Source: Setoptus koraiensis
Lineage: Eukaryota > Arthropoda
Direction: 5' to 3'
Assembly: GCA_048013815.1 (NCBI GenBank)
Contig: CM106586.1
Span: forward strand, 10,788,001-10,852,000
Length of the DNA: 64,000 nucleotides
In this document: one piece after another, positions 52,406-62,817 of the stretch
Numbering within the stretch: the stretch's first letter is position 1
How the letters are laid out: the number at the start of each line of letters is the position of its first letter
Notes under the pieces: generated by a model
What the model was told of the DNA's origin: nothing
Databases searched by the model: none
Seen by the model: only the letters and a program-made list of their open reading frames with translations
Program-made: the position numbers and the translations under genes

Positions 52406-53117
52406 GGGCTGACGTAATAACACATGCATACATATATATATACATATATATATATAAGTATATATATAAATAATAATAATATTTATCTTCGCAATTTGGG
52501 TACAGGCAACAACATCAGTATTTCTTCTTCGAACCAGCACGCTCTAGTATGAGAAAATATCATTTGAGGGTACACCAATCAGTTATAACACACAAATATA
52601 CATGCACAAACTTGCATACATAAACACACTTGGTACATCGTTGTGGATTGGCAGATGAAAATCCATAATCTATCTATCAACATCATCTAATCTGATGCAT
52701 GGGTGTGCTTCAGGTCCACTAATTATTCCTAGGAAGAAAGAGCCCCATTGACGTATTAAATAAACATTTTAAAATTCTTAGAAGTTGGTGGAGGTTCCAT
52801 GAGAGACAATAGGAATATAAAGAGAATTTAGTGTTGGATTTTCTCATCTGACAATACTACAGCAAGAGCCCAAGTGCCAGCATGTGACGAAGTCATCGAT
52901 AAAGTGGTTATGTATTAACATGGATCAGTATTGATAGTTGTCAATCTTCTATATCAATTAAGCTCCATGATGGGTCGAAACAATATCAGCATCAAGTCAT
53001 TTTTTTATTATTATGCAACCTATGAACAATAAAAAAAAAGAAATCTGCACACTAAATACTGGACATGTGTGTGTACATGTATAAATATACCAAAATATAT
53101 AAATAAAGTATTCACAG
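52406..53117. other. Reticulon 3' UTR and intergenic DNA with (TA)n repeat
   Basis: An alternating AT/ACAT tract at 52430-52485 follows the stop. No gene seen up to the gap. Confidence 0.5.
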
Positions 53118-53617
53118 NNNNNNNNNNNNNNNNNNNNNNNNNNNNNNNNNNNNNNNNNNNNNNNNNNNNNNNNNNNNNNNNNNNNNNNNNNNNNNNNNNN
53201 NNNNNNNNNNNNNNNNNNNNNNNNNNNNNNNNNNNNNNNNNNNNNNNNNNNNNNNNNNNNNNNNNNNNNNNNNNNNNNNNNNNNNNNNNNNNNNNNNNNN
53301 NNNNNNNNNNNNNNNNNNNNNNNNNNNNNNNNNNNNNNNNNNNNNNNNNNNNNNNNNNNNNNNNNNNNNNNNNNNNNNNNNNNNNNNNNNNNNNNNNNNN
53401 NNNNNNNNNNNNNNNNNNNNNNNNNNNNNNNNNNNNNNNNNNNNNNNNNNNNNNNNNNNNNNNNNNNNNNNNNNNNNNNNNNNNNNNNNNNNNNNNNNNN
53501 NNNNNNNNNNNNNNNNNNNNNNNNNNNNNNNNNNNNNNNNNNNNNNNNNNNNNNNNNNNNNNNNNNNNNNNNNNNNNNNNNNNNNNNNNNNNNNNNNNNN
53601 NNNNNNNNNNNNNNNNN
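53118..53617. other. Assembly gap (500 N)
   Basis: Exactly 500 undetermined bases, a typical placeholder; true size unknown. Any ORF spanning it is an artefact. Confidence 1.
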
Positions 53618-53686
53618 AATGTTGATGATCCCAATCAGCATCGTTCGCCCATCGATTGAACTATTTCATAAACTGCTTGAACCTCG

Positions 53687-55009
53687 TTAGGCATGAGGCC
53701 TAGCCCTCATGAGCACTATGTCTGCCTCAACCATCTCCTTGACGAGCTCATCGAACGTTGTATTTGGTTTCCAGCCGAGCTCTTTCTTGGCCTTGGTCGC
53801 ATCACCGAGTAGATAATCGACCTCAGATGGTCTAAAATAGTCAGATGAAACTTTCACCCTAACAATACAATTCTGGTCTTGTCCTACTTCATCTAGTCCG
53901 ACACCGCGCCAAACTATGTCAATATTAATATGTTTAAATGCAGCCTCGACAAACTCTCTAACGGAATGTGACTGTCCTGTTGCAATCACATAGTCCTCAG
54001 GAATATCCTTTTGCAGCATTAGCCACATGGCTTCAACGTAATCTCTGGCGTGGCCCCAATCGCGACGAGAATCTAAGTTACCTAACTCAAAGCATTCTAG
54101 CTGACCAAGAAAAATCTTTGCAATTGATCTCGTGATTTTCCTTGTCACGAATGTCTCACCTCGGCGAGGACTCTCATGGTTAAATAGAATACCATTGACC
54201 GCGAACATCCCATAAGCTTCCCTGTAGTTGATGACAATCCAATGAGCGTACAACTTTGCCACACCATAAGGCGATCTCGGATGGAATGGAGTAAGCTCAT
54301 TTTGGGGTGATTGTTTAACAAGTCCAAACAATTCACTGGTCGAGGCTTGGTAAAACTTGACTTCTTTTTCCATATTACATGTTCGGATAGCATCCAAGAT
54401 TCTTAATGTACCTAATCCCGTCGTGCTACCAGTATACTCACTCAAATCAAAGGACACTTTAACGTGACTTTGAGCAGCTAGGTTATAGATCTCATGGGGT
54501 CTGATTTCGTTTATTAGTTTTATAAGAGATGAACTATCAGTCATGTCACCATAGTGTAACTTCATTCTAGAAGATCGAAATCTTGCAGGGTCGTCATACA
54601 AAGAGCTTAGTCTACTTGTAGTGAATGTTGAAGTTTTGCGGATCATTCCATGAACATAGTATCCTTTGCTGATCAAGAACTCGGCTAGGTAGGATCCATC
54701 TCGTCCAGTGATACCTGTTATCAAAGCACGCTTGACTGGACAAGAGTTACTCGGCGTGAATAATTCCGTTGGAGTCTTGGGTGTTTCAACATTTCTATCA
54801 TTAGCAGTATCAGTGAGCATATTTTTGTCACTCAGAGAGATAACTGTTTCGCGAAATGGCAACGCGGGAGAGGACACATTCGAACTAATTTTGGCATATC
54901 TTTGTTCCAAATCTTCGACACATCTTTGCGAGTGCACTTCCTTAGTAGTTACAATCACTCGCTCTACCGTTTGCGGCAACCGAGGATCTGACTCAATATC
55001 CTTGCCCAT
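53687..55009 (-). CDS. GMDS: GDP-mannose 4,6-dehydratase
   Basis: Single-exon ORF of 440 residues. It converts GDP-mannose to GDP-4-keto-6-deoxymannose, the first step of cytosolic GDP-fucose synthesis. The Rossmann NADP motif is [16 protein letters not shown] (residues 95-110, GxxGxxG-type). Further hallmarks are [25 protein letters not shown], the catalytic Ser/Thr-Glu in STSELFG (near 224-226), Tyr248-x3-Lys252 in [43 protein letters not shown] and [22 protein letters not shown]. The dehydratase core is complete. The first 90 residues have no family match, so this protein is longer than the usual 350-375; an internal Met could be the start, but the frame is open to 55009. Intronless, unlike vertebrate GMDS. 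Confidence 0.97.
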   Translation of the reverse strand: MGKDIESDPRLPQTVERVIVTTKEVHSQRCVEDLEQRYAKISSNVSSPALPFRETVISLSDKNMLTDTANDRNVETPKTPTELFTPSNSCPVKRALITGITGRDGSYLAEFLISKGYYVHGMIRKTSTFTTSRLSSLYDDPARFRSSRMKLHYGDMTDSSSLIKLINEIRPHEIYNLAAQSHVKVSFDLSEYTGSTTGLGTLRILDAIRTCNMEKEVKFYQASTSELFGLVKQSPQNELTPFHPRSPYGVAKLYAHWIVINYREAYGMFAVNGILFNHESPRRGETFVTRKITRSIAKIFLGQLECFELGNLDSRRDWGHARDYVEAMWLMLQKDIPEDYVIATGQSHSVREFVEAAFKHINIDIVWRGVGLDEVGQDQNCIVRVKVSSDYFRPSEVDYLLGDATKAKKELGWKPNTTFDELVKEMVEADIVLMRARPHA

Positions 55010-56692
55010 GTAAATTTTGATTTTGATATACTGATTTCATTCTGATGCGATTAAAGTTATCCAATGCATGATGTTCAGTAATTGTCATAACAGTGGAAGA
55101 ACTAGAGAGGATATAATAATCTCTGGTATAAATCGAACATATGTGTGGTCATGTAAACACATGTGGTTGTTCTAACAAGTGATTCGCTTTCTCAACAGGT
55201 GGTCGGACTAAATCATCAGGTGAGCGTAGGAAAGTTAAGGCTAACATGTTCTCCAAAAGCATTGTTAAAATATTGAATCTGATAATTTTACTCTCTGGTT
55301 GTATCTACTGCTGAGACACAACTGAGATTCATATTGATATATTGGTTGAACAAATATCGACAGCAAATGGGTACATATCGAGGGGGTGTTGCGAATTGGG
55401 CTACCTCAGTTTATACGTAAAAGTGTCTGCATACATCAGGAATATAATCGGTAGCGACAATCAACCAATGAATAGTCTCACTGAGTTTCGCTGACATCGG
55501 ATCGCAAATCATCTTGGAATTTAACCAGTGAGTCAGTCCATCAAGGCAACGACTAGAATTTTTTTGTAGATGCAAATGGTTTGAACTAATTGCCCGGCTG
55601 TCAAAATCATTAAGATATGTGGGCAACAATTGAAGATAAAGAGTGCACGTGCATCGAGCAAAAGGGTTGGTATTGATAAGTCGAACATTGAAACGTCGAT
55701 TATTAGGGTGTCGCATGGAAGCACTTCAAGTGTCGGACATCAAATAGTCGGATTTTTGTATTTTTGTTTTCTCCTTCGACCCTTCAGGAGCCCAACATCA
55801 ATAGATTTGTTGTTCACGTCTAAATCAAGTATGAAAACTAACACAAGACTTTCTGTGTAATCCAAATTGGTCGCGGGAAATGAGAACTTTGGCGATATTG
55901 AAATGATGTACATGTAGATGCGACCATTCGACATTCGACTTCTTGTGTTCGATAAAATTATTTTCGAGATTTGGGTTACATCCCGACAAAACTGCTACTA
56001 GAACAGAGAAAATGCGTTTGTCAAACCGGAAGCAGTCCTTCAATAAAGCTGCTCGTGACAGCATGGAAAGATATCTCATTGCCATAGACATAAAGATAAT
56101 TCCATTTCGGTGCTATATTGAAATCTCATTATATACTTGTAAGTGACAAACACATGAATGCTTGCGAAGATAGTTATGACGGTGCTCATCGAATATTGCA
56201 GCCGCAGAAAAGGCCAAATGAGGGATAGGTTTTTTGTGGCACTGTCTGAGACTGCATTATTATTAGCACTAACGACGGGAAACTGATTGGTGGTAACGAA
56301 TAAGCAAAGCAAAGTCACTTTTTCGGAAACAGTTTTGTTCTATTTTATATTCCGAAATGATTTGTTTTGCGCTATGTTTATACTGCGATTTACTTATTGA
56401 TTGCTCGGACGATTGGCTCATTTGATATCGAGCTCGATATACAAGGAGAGGCAAGAAATTGTATGAGGTACCATGATTTGAATGAACCGAATGCTTAAAA
56501 GGATTCATCGGAGATAAAGAGAGGTGGTCAAAATGTTGGGAGTGCGAAAATCGTGTATCGTGTGGAAATCTGCTGATACCTCCAGCCGCAGTTCAGGGAA
56601 AAACCGCTCGAGGTCACTTTTTGTACACGCATTTTTCGTGCGTGAGATCGAATTAGTTGATGATGAAAAAAATAAAGCAAAGATAACTCTCG
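55010..56692. other. Intergenic DNA upstream of GMDS
   Basis: No recognisable domain in any short ORF. The right end (about 56650-56692) is the leader shared with the inverted copy at 58024-58060. Confidence 0.4.
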
Positions 56693-57064
56693 ATGTCCTA
56701 TTGTCTAGTATGCGGACTGGCAATTTTCGTACAATGTATGGTATTTGCTCGATTATGCGACTCTGGCTCTGTGAAAAACGGCATAATATTGCCAGTATTT
56801 ACACTGGCCGATTCATACGATCGCGATTCGCAAACATGTTTCAAGGTACAGGGGTACGCGTATCGCACTTTAGCCTGGGCACAACAGAGCATAAGTTTGA
56901 AACCAGTAACTGGTAGAACATCTACTTCTAGGTCTTCTGTGACATGTCAGCGAGATTACTGCAATGTTGTTATCTTGTCTAGGCACATCATCGCATCGGC
57001 CAAGATAGATATCTCAGAGCTGTCTTTAATTAGCACTGCCGTGTTCTCTCTTTGCTATAAGTAA
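56693..57064 (+). CDS. Small secreted Cys-containing protein, unknown family (copy A)
   Basis: 123 residues, ATG at 56693. It starts with a hydrophobic signal-peptide-like stretch (SYCLVCGLAIFVQCMVFA) and has Cys at the mature start (RLCD), in SQTCFKVQGYAYRT, in VTCQRDYCN and at LCYK near the end. The same ORF occurs in inverted orientation at 57489-58023, with leader homology extending about 40 bases upstream of the ATG. Conservation of reading frame between the copies (SVKN, IILPVF, DRDSQTCF, VQGY, VVILSRH) suggests a real protein. I do not recognise the family. Confidence 0.5.
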   Translation: MSYCLVCGLAIFVQCMVFARLCDSGSVKNGIILPVFTLADSYDRDSQTCFKVQGYAYRTLAWAQQSISLKPVTGRTSTSRSSVTCQRDYCNVVILSRHIIASAKIDISELSLISTAVFSLCYK

Positions 57065-57488
57065 ACAAACGAATTATGGCATAGGAAGAATCCCTAATTG
57101 ATTGCCATAGCTGACGTGATGAGCGCTGCATCAAGAATAGAAGCACCACCAGAAAAGACAGATATGAACACAAACAAGCTGGCGCAAGCACAACAAATTC
57201 TGGCCCATTATAGTTGACATTTTTTTTAATTCTCATTCTGATGACAACTGATTTCGAAAGCGACTTGTCGAGTCGCAGCATCAAACTCAACTTGTCAAAG
57301 CTTACCTGGCGTCAAGGCTGCTATACGTTCCCTCTTTCGATTGCACCTAATCCATGATGAATTAATACGCAGAATATCAAAGCAACACCAATCAAGTGAA
57401 CACAGCTAACAAGATGCAGCCCAAGTGCAAGTGCGAGATGGTGCTTCTTGCCTATTCCTTCTTGCGCTCATCACTTGAACTATGGCGA

Positions 57489-58023
57489 TCAATTAGGTAT
57501 TTTTCCTAGGCCACAACTTATTTGTTTACATCTCTCGTACGCGTCGAAGAGAGAATACGGCAGTGCGGATTGAAGACAGGTCGCTCTGAGATATTCTGGC
57601 CGATACAAGATAAGATTGAAGTGCCTCGATAAGATAACAACACAGTAATGCTGCCGACTCACAGAATGGCAAGACTGTTGCGGCAAGAGTCAACAGGTAC
57701 GACATCGCAAACATGTTTCATGGTGCAGGGGTGGCTGTGTAGAGCGTTTTCCCTCGTCTTTGCGCAAGATCGTTATTCCTGAGAACGAGCAGTAGATTAC
57801 CACTGGTTACTAGTTTCAAACTTACGCCCTGTTGTGCGCCAGGGAAAGTGCGATACTCGTAGCCCTGCACCATGAAACATGTTTGCGAATCGCGATCGTA
57901 TAAATCGGCCCATATAAATACCGGCAATATTATGTCGTTTTTCACAGAGCTATAGTCGCATAATCGAGTAACTATCATAGATTGTATGAATACTGTCAGT
58001 CCCAACACTAGACAATAAGACAT
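57489..58023 (-). pseudogene. Broken inverted paralogue of the small secreted protein (copy B)
   Basis: ATG at 58023 reads MSYCLVLGLTVFIQSM and follows copy A through DRDSQTCFMVQGYEYRT and SLKLVT. It then departs into an unrelated stretch ending at a stop (57718). The matching C-terminal part (HYCVVILSRH) resumes in another frame at about 57650-57600. The inserted piece includes a short inverted duplicate of the CATGTTTCATGGTGCAGG segment (57705-57730 against 57863-57888). It could also be a two-exon gene, but I saw no good splice pair. Confidence 0.5.
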
Positions 58024-58067
58024 CAAGTATTATCCCTGCTTTTATTCTCATCATCAACTAAATAACC

Positions 58068-58738
58068 ATGCTCACATCAAAAATTGTCTCGATAATCCTA
58101 ATCCAGGCCATGTTCCTGTATAGCGCGACACTCTCAAAAGAATGGAAAAGCTACAAAACACTTCCCCAAATAAAAACGCCTGTAAGTATAGGCTCGAAAT
58201 ACGCCTCGTTGCTGATCATTGAATCCAATAATTAACTAGAAGCCAATTGTTCATCTTATGACCACACCGTTTTTCACCTAAACAGAAACAACTCTCCGAG
58301 CAATTCACTAAAGCCGGAGACACACCGGTCCTTGTGTACTCCTACAACGGACGTCCTAACGATGTCATTGATGATGTAGAGGAACTCCTGAACCAGGAGA
58401 AGCCTCCTAAGTTAGTCATACTTAGAGTTGACCTCTCTGAAACCGATGTATGTTAATCTCGATATTCCCACTCACGATTGAATAACCACTATTGATCCAC
58501 CACAATTGATTCATCAATTAAAATGTCTTTGTTTTTCTCCTACCACAGGGGTCTTTGAAAGTGGCTGCGCCAGTGGTTCTATTCAGTAAAGGCAAGGACA
58601 TCGACCGGGCGGAAGACAAAAACAGTATGTCAGAGATGCTCGGCAGGCATCATTCTAGCATCTTTGGATGAGGTCAGCAAATTCTATTCTAACAGCGAGA
58701 AGGATTTGAAGCGTAAACTTGAGCAATATGTCCACTAG
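58068..58738 (+). CDS. Secreted thioredoxin-fold protein without CxxC
   Basis: Exons 58068-58181, 58286-58447 and 58549 onward, all with GT-AG borders and phase 0. The N terminus (MLTSKIVSIILIQAMFLYSA) is a signal peptide. The body reads like a thioredoxin domain: DTPVLVYSYNGRPNDVIDDV where the active site should be, LVILRVDLSE (central strand), then VAAPVVLFSKGKDIDR, matching the cis-Pro strand and hairpin. The redox Cys pair is missing. Read straight on, the ORF stops at 58671 (132 residues). Another frame continues ILASLDEVSKFYSNSEKDLK to 58738, which looks like the missing C-terminal helix. Removing 58625-58646 (GT...AG, 22 bases) restores frame; otherwise a frameshift must be assumed. 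Its ATG lies only 44 bases from the divergent ATG of copy B. Confidence 0.6.
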
Positions 58739-59529
58739 CGCAATGATATCTGACTCATTTCTCCTGAAGTCAATTCAAAACACACTCACAAGCTAGAGAA
58801 ACAAATGTATGAAACATTATTCTAACAGAAATAAATTCCATCAATTGGGATGGAGTAATTCACTCAATATGATAAGAATCAATACAATAGTCTACCATTA
58901 TCCGCTCACTATCGCTATCCATCTCACAGCCACTCATATGCCGATGCAGATTTGTCCAAGACTTGCTTCTTCGTCGTTCTGCATTGTGCGCGACGGAAGC
59001 TCGACAAATAAATCTCTGCGCGAGCTTAGAAGCTTGTATTCACCTGGAAACTTAAATCTTGCAACTTCTTTACTGATCTTTGGCGCTCGACATGCTCAGA
59101 ATCTCGCTTACGCAAAATCCAAACAAGCGCAGTGTAGGCAAGGTTTTTCTGTCTGTCTTTACATTGGCTTGCAAAGAGCACCGAATTCTCTGTTGAAACC
59201 AAATTGTGAGCAGGGCCTCTGGTGCGTCTTTTCTAAAACATCGGTGCACATTGGGAAAATCCCAAGCAGCTAGCTGTGATGTAATCAATTTAACGAACCA
59301 AATAGTGAGTGATTTTGATCGTACGCGAACATCCTGCGAGAACCACATGTGCTTTACACAGATGTTTGCAATTTGTTTTCCGCATTCGCGCAAGAAGCGC
59401 ATTATTTTTTCATTCAATGTGTCTCCGATGTTGACTTGGCATACTAGTCAACGCACTACCTGATATATTTGACTATGGAACAAATGCAATCGATTTTCAT
59501 CATTCTTCAAGAAATATTTTCAATTAAAA
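58739..59529. other. Intergenic DNA, overlapping ORFs of unknown meaning
   Basis: Overlapping ORFs on both strands (58809-59273 +, 59417-59070 -) show no known domain. I cannot support either as a gene. Confidence 0.4.
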
Positions 59530-59979
59530 ATGGCTACAGCTCGACCGCAGATGAGCCCTCAAGGCGCCGCAGCTTTTAAAGAGGCTGTCAAATCAGTGCT
59601 AACAGATTGGCCCGCATTAACTTTAGCGATCGAAAATGGAATGGGTGGCAACGAGGCCCTGACAAAAAGAGACTGGATGTGTAAAGTTGTAGCAGAATCA
59701 ATGCTCAAGGACCGACACATGGACCTTCTGGATTTCATACATCAGATAGTCGACACAGAATTTGATACTGTTGTAGAGGACGGAAGCTTGGAGTATAACG
59801 TTAGGTGGATTACAAAATTTTACAGAGATTGTTTGGAAGGCAGGGATCAGGAAGTGTTGGATTCCATCACTCAAGCGGCGTTCAAGAAGATGTCTGTGTC
59901 TAACACAAGGCCTCAGGCGGCTCCTCTCAATATGAGTGAAGATAAAGATTCGGATAGTGACGAAACCGAGGGAGAGTGA
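59530..59979 (+). CDS. TSR2: Pre-rRNA-processing protein TSR2
   Basis: 149 residues, single exon. It has the WGG-domain signature in degenerate form (DWPALTLAIENGMGG, then KRDWMCKVVAE), the helical block DRHMDLLDFIHQIVDTEFDTVVEDGSL, and an acidic tail DSDSDETEGE. TSR2 is the chaperone that releases ribosomal protein eS26 from importin and delivers it to the 90S/40S pre-ribosome. Human and yeast proteins are about 190-205 residues, so this one has a shorter acidic tail. AATAAA at 60017-60022 ends it. It is convergent with RpL23A, 177 bases away. Confidence 0.93.
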   Translation: MATARPQMSPQGAAAFKEAVKSVLTDWPALTLAIENGMGGNEALTKRDWMCKVVAESMLKDRHMDLLDFIHQIVDTEFDTVVEDGSLEYNVRWITKFYRDCLEGRDQEVLDSITQAAFKKMSVSNTRPQAAPLNMSEDKDSDSDETEGE

Positions 59980-60016
59980 CAAGTTTTCATTCATACTGTT
60001 TTCAAACGAGGATCTC

Positions 60017-60090
60017 AATAAAAATCATTCATAAAACAAAATACACTGTCGCGATGTTAATTTAGTACTAAGTGATATCAAACTTTTATT
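60017..60090. terminator. Polyadenylation signals of TSR2 (+) and RpL23A (-)
   Basis: Forward AATAAA at 60017-60022 and reverse AATAAA at 60090-60085, facing one another. Confidence 0.6.
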
Positions 60091-60156
60091 AATGTCCGAC
60101 ACTGAGAACGGTTTAATAGCCTTATTTTCATCGCATCTATGGGCTTTGATTTTGGC

Positions 60157-60837
60157 TTATATAATACCAATCTTGTTGGCGACATCAAGAGCGTCGTAAT
60201 CAGGTGCAAGCCTGACATAGGCCTTCTTCTGACCATCTGGCCTAATCAATGTGTTCACAGATTGGACTCCAATTTGATATAATTTCTTAACCGCCATCTC
60301 TATCTGAGGTTTGTTAGCTTTGATATGGACAATAAACACTAATGTGTTGTTGTCTTCGATTTTCTTCATTGCAGACTCAGTTGTTAATGGATGCTTGATG
60401 ATGGAGAATTTGTCCAATCTCGGACGATCAGGCACAGATTTTCTTGGGTATTTAGGAGCCCTAGGTAGGATCTTGGTGTGTGGGCGACGGAAAGAAGCCG
60501 ACGTTCTGACCTTACGTGTTCTCTTTTGCCATGCGCCTTTTTCCACTTTCTTCTTAGCGGCCAATGCTTTGGCTTTAGCTGCCTGCGATGCTTGAGTAGA
60601 GGACAGTTTGGTGACAACATTTTTCGTTGGTGCCTTTTTGCCTGTTACAGACTTCACGGGTGCCTTGGTCTTGATGATCTTCTTTGACAATTCCTTGGCA
60701 TCCTGCTTCTTTGAGGCCACAGACTTGGGCTTGTCCACTTTGGGGGCAGGCTTTGAGGCTGCTGATTTGTCACCAGAAGAGGCAGGCTTGTCTTTTTTAG
60801 TTGTCTTGGCTGTCTTTTTTTGTTCCTTTGCTGGCAT
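60157..60837 (-). CDS. RpL23A: 60S ribosomal protein L23a (uL23)
   Basis: 226 residues, single exon. The C-terminal 120 residues are the uL23 core: [20 protein letters not shown], the [20 protein letters not shown] strand-helix, [40 protein letters not shown] and the terminal ANKIGII. uL23 sits at the nascent-peptide exit tunnel and docks SRP. The first 100 residues are a Lys/Ala/Pro-rich histone-H1-like extension, as in insect RpL23A (human has 156 residues in total), probably acting in nuclear/nucleolar import. The upstream DNA holds a TATATAATA motif about 35 bases before the ATG. This promoter, leader and first codons are present again in inverted orientation at 61321-61575. Confidence 0.97.
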   Translation of the reverse strand: MPAKEQKKTAKTTKKDKPASSGDKSAASKPAPKVDKPKSVASKKQDAKELSKKIIKTKAPVKSVTGKKAPTKNVVTKLSSTQASQAAKAKALAAKKKVEKGAWQKRTRKVRTSASFRRPHTKILPRAPKYPRKSVPDRPRLDKFSIIKHPLTTESAMKKIEDNNTLVFIVHIKANKPQIEMAVKKLYQIGVQSVNTLIRPDGQKKAYVRLAPDYDALDVANKIGII

Positions 60838-60990
60838 CTTGATACCTCAGTGGAATTTTTTTATTATATAAAAAGAAACAAAAGTAGCTAATCAATTGGC
60901 TAGGGTGAGTTCTTAATTTAATTGGGTTCTCAAACCAGGTAGTAACTGATGTGATGGTAATAGATATTCCAGAACACAAATTTATCAATA
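60765..60990 (-). repeat. Inverted duplication arm 1: RpL23A promoter, leader and first codons
   Basis: Read leftward, this stretch matches 61321-61575 read rightward: both contain CTACCTGGTTTG..GAACCCAA, AACTCA.CCTAGCCA, AGCTA.TTTTGTTTCTT, TATATAATAA, AATTCCACTGA and then ATGCCAGCAAAG. Similarity continues through KKDKPAS of the protein and then ends. Confidence 0.9.
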
Positions 60991-61456
60991 ATTTTGTTTG
61001 ATAGAAAACGCGACCGAAGGTTCATCCATTCAAATGGATACAGTGAAGAAAACGTGTGCTTCGATTATTTGTAAGGTACACCGGAACATAGCGGCCGCCC
61101 TGGTGGAGAACACGCATACCGATTTGTTATGGCGCTGAATTCAAATTCGATTTTGATGGGGGGAGATCTATCTCCCACCGCAGGAGACGGGAGAATTCTC
61201 CCCGGGAGATTTGGGAGAAGCGGTGCATCTTATAAATAATCGACGCACACGTTTTCTCCGATGCATCCACATGGGTGATCCTTTAGTCGCGTTTTCCAAT
61301 AAACAAAATTTTCGACTCGGATGTTCTCGGTTACTTATATTATCATCACATCAGCTCCTACCTGGTTTGTGAACCCAAATAATTTAAAAACTCATCCTAG
61401 CCAGTTTATAAGCTATTTTTGTTTCTTATTATATAATAAGACAATTCCACTGAACC
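60838..61456. promoter_or_regulatory. Bidirectional promoter interval of RpL23A and the NOC2-like chimera
   Basis: Between the two divergent ATGs lie the two mirrored promoter arms and a central spacer (about 61000-61320) containing a GGGAGAT/ATCTCCC-rich imperfect palindrome at 61160-61220. TATATAATA motifs face outward before each gene. Confidence 0.6.
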
Positions 61457-61575
61457 ATGAAGATGCCAGCAAAGAAACAGAAAAAGATGGCCAAGACAAC
61501 CAAAAAAGGCAAGACGGCCAAGATAACTAAAAAAGACAAGACGGCCACGACAACCAAAAAAGACAAGCCTGCCTC
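61321..61575 (+). repeat. Inverted duplication arm 2: copied RpL23A 5' region
   Basis: Mirror copy of arm 1, diverged by substitutions and by a short internal expansion of the Lys-rich codons (two extra KKxKT-type units). It supplies promoter, leader and start codon to the NOC2-like gene. Confidence 0.9.
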
Positions 61576-62755
61576 CAAACATGAATTGAAAGAACTCATC
61601 GAGACCTTAAAGAAGGAACCCACTTTAATTCAAGTGAGAACGGCGCTCAAGTATATCAGATATTATCTTAAATCAACAGGCTTAACCAAGAAGCTATTGA
61701 AACAAGTTATAAGACTTTGGGCGGACTCGCATGAAAAAATTCGCATCATTTGTCTTCTTTGTATCATACGAATTTTCAGAAGGAAGGCCGACCTTAAAGA
61801 GATCATCACTAAAAATATGTATTCCAGCTATATTAAAAACAACGCATCTCAAGTTTTCATGCGTCAATCATTGATCGAAGTCTTTATGTTGGATCATGCT
61901 CTAGCCTACAAGCAAGGTTTCGTATACTGCAAACAATTGGCCTCGACATTGCGAAATGCTTATGAGAGCAAGGCAGAAACTGTCTGCAATTGGACTTACA
62001 TCAACTGTTTAACGCTGTGGTCAAATTTGATTTCAAGCGCATCGAACAAGCACGTTCGACAATTATTGAATCCAGTCGTTGAGCTTCACATCGGAACTAT
62101 AAATTTGGTGTCATCTCCTAGATACTATCCGCTGCAACTGCATCTCATAGCCAATCTCGTCGATATTAGTGCTAAGTTAGACGTCTTCATACCAGTTCTA
62201 CCACTACTGACTTCTATACTGGCTAGGTTAAAATTAGGAAGCAAAACTAGTAAGGAATCTTTCGATTTCGATTCCTTGTTGCACGTTTCTGAATCGGACG
62301 TTCAATCTGGCCTCTATTTTGACACGACTGTCGATCGCATCTATCATCATATGGTCAAGTTTCTCGCAAGTCAGTGCCACAGAATATCGTTTCCCGAACT
62401 GTGCCTAATCGCCAAAATTCAGATAAAAAAATTTATCAAAAATTATAAAAAAGAAAGCGAAAAGTTCAGAAATCTTCTCGTGAAATTGGAGGAAAATATA
62501 AAATTTATTGAAGTCAGGAGGCAGACGGTAGATTTTGCATTCACAAACTTTTCAGCCATAGTAAGTAAATATGTTCATGATTCCCTATATATATATAGTT
62601 ATATATAAAGATATATCATACTAGCTAACTGTTTATTTTCGCAGGATGCCTGGGAAAAGGAGACCAAGGATACTGGCAAATTAGCCCTTGTCAAGCTGGC
62701 TCATGAATTGGAGGATAAGCTTTCATCCACTGAGGCAATAAGCTGTGGCCAATAA
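61457..62755 (+). CDS. Chimeric NOC2-like protein with RpL23A-derived N terminus
   Basis: Exons 61457-62560 (phase 0, donor GTAAGT) and 62645-62755, 404 residues. Residues 1-35 (MPAKKQKKMAKTTKK, two more Lys-rich units, KKDKPAS) copy the RpL23A N terminus. From residue 37 on it matches the HEAT-repeat core of Noc2/NOC2L: ALKYIRYYLKSTG, KQVIRLWADSHEKIRIICLL, FMRQSLIEVFMLDHALAYKQ, NWTYINCLTLWSNL, SPRYYPLQLHLIANL, FIPVLPLLTSIL, ISFPELCLIAKIQIKKF and, across the intron, AIDAWEKETKD. The first 280 or so residues of ordinary NOC2L are missing. Noc2 pairs with Noc1 and Noc3 in nucleolar 60S pre-ribosome maturation; in vertebrates NOC2L also inhibits histone acetylation. The polyadenylation hexamer overlaps the stop codon (62751). 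Whether this is the only NOC2 gene or a duplicate cannot be told here. Confidence 0.88.
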
Positions 62756-62817
62756 AAGTGAAAATGATGTATTTTGGTGTCTGCAATATTATATTACCTC
62801 ATTTCCTGAATCACCAC

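Noticed and set aside
52997..53659. ORFs of about 200 residues spanning the gap
   Set aside because: They consist of undetermined bases and cannot be interpreted.
56524..56916. 130-residue ORF overlapping copy A
   Set aside because: Different frame from the conserved one; the inverted paralogue supports the frame starting at 56693.
58809..59417. Overlapping ORFs on both strands (154 and 115 residues)
   Set aside because: No signal, domain or repeat evidence; mutual overlap makes at least one spurious.
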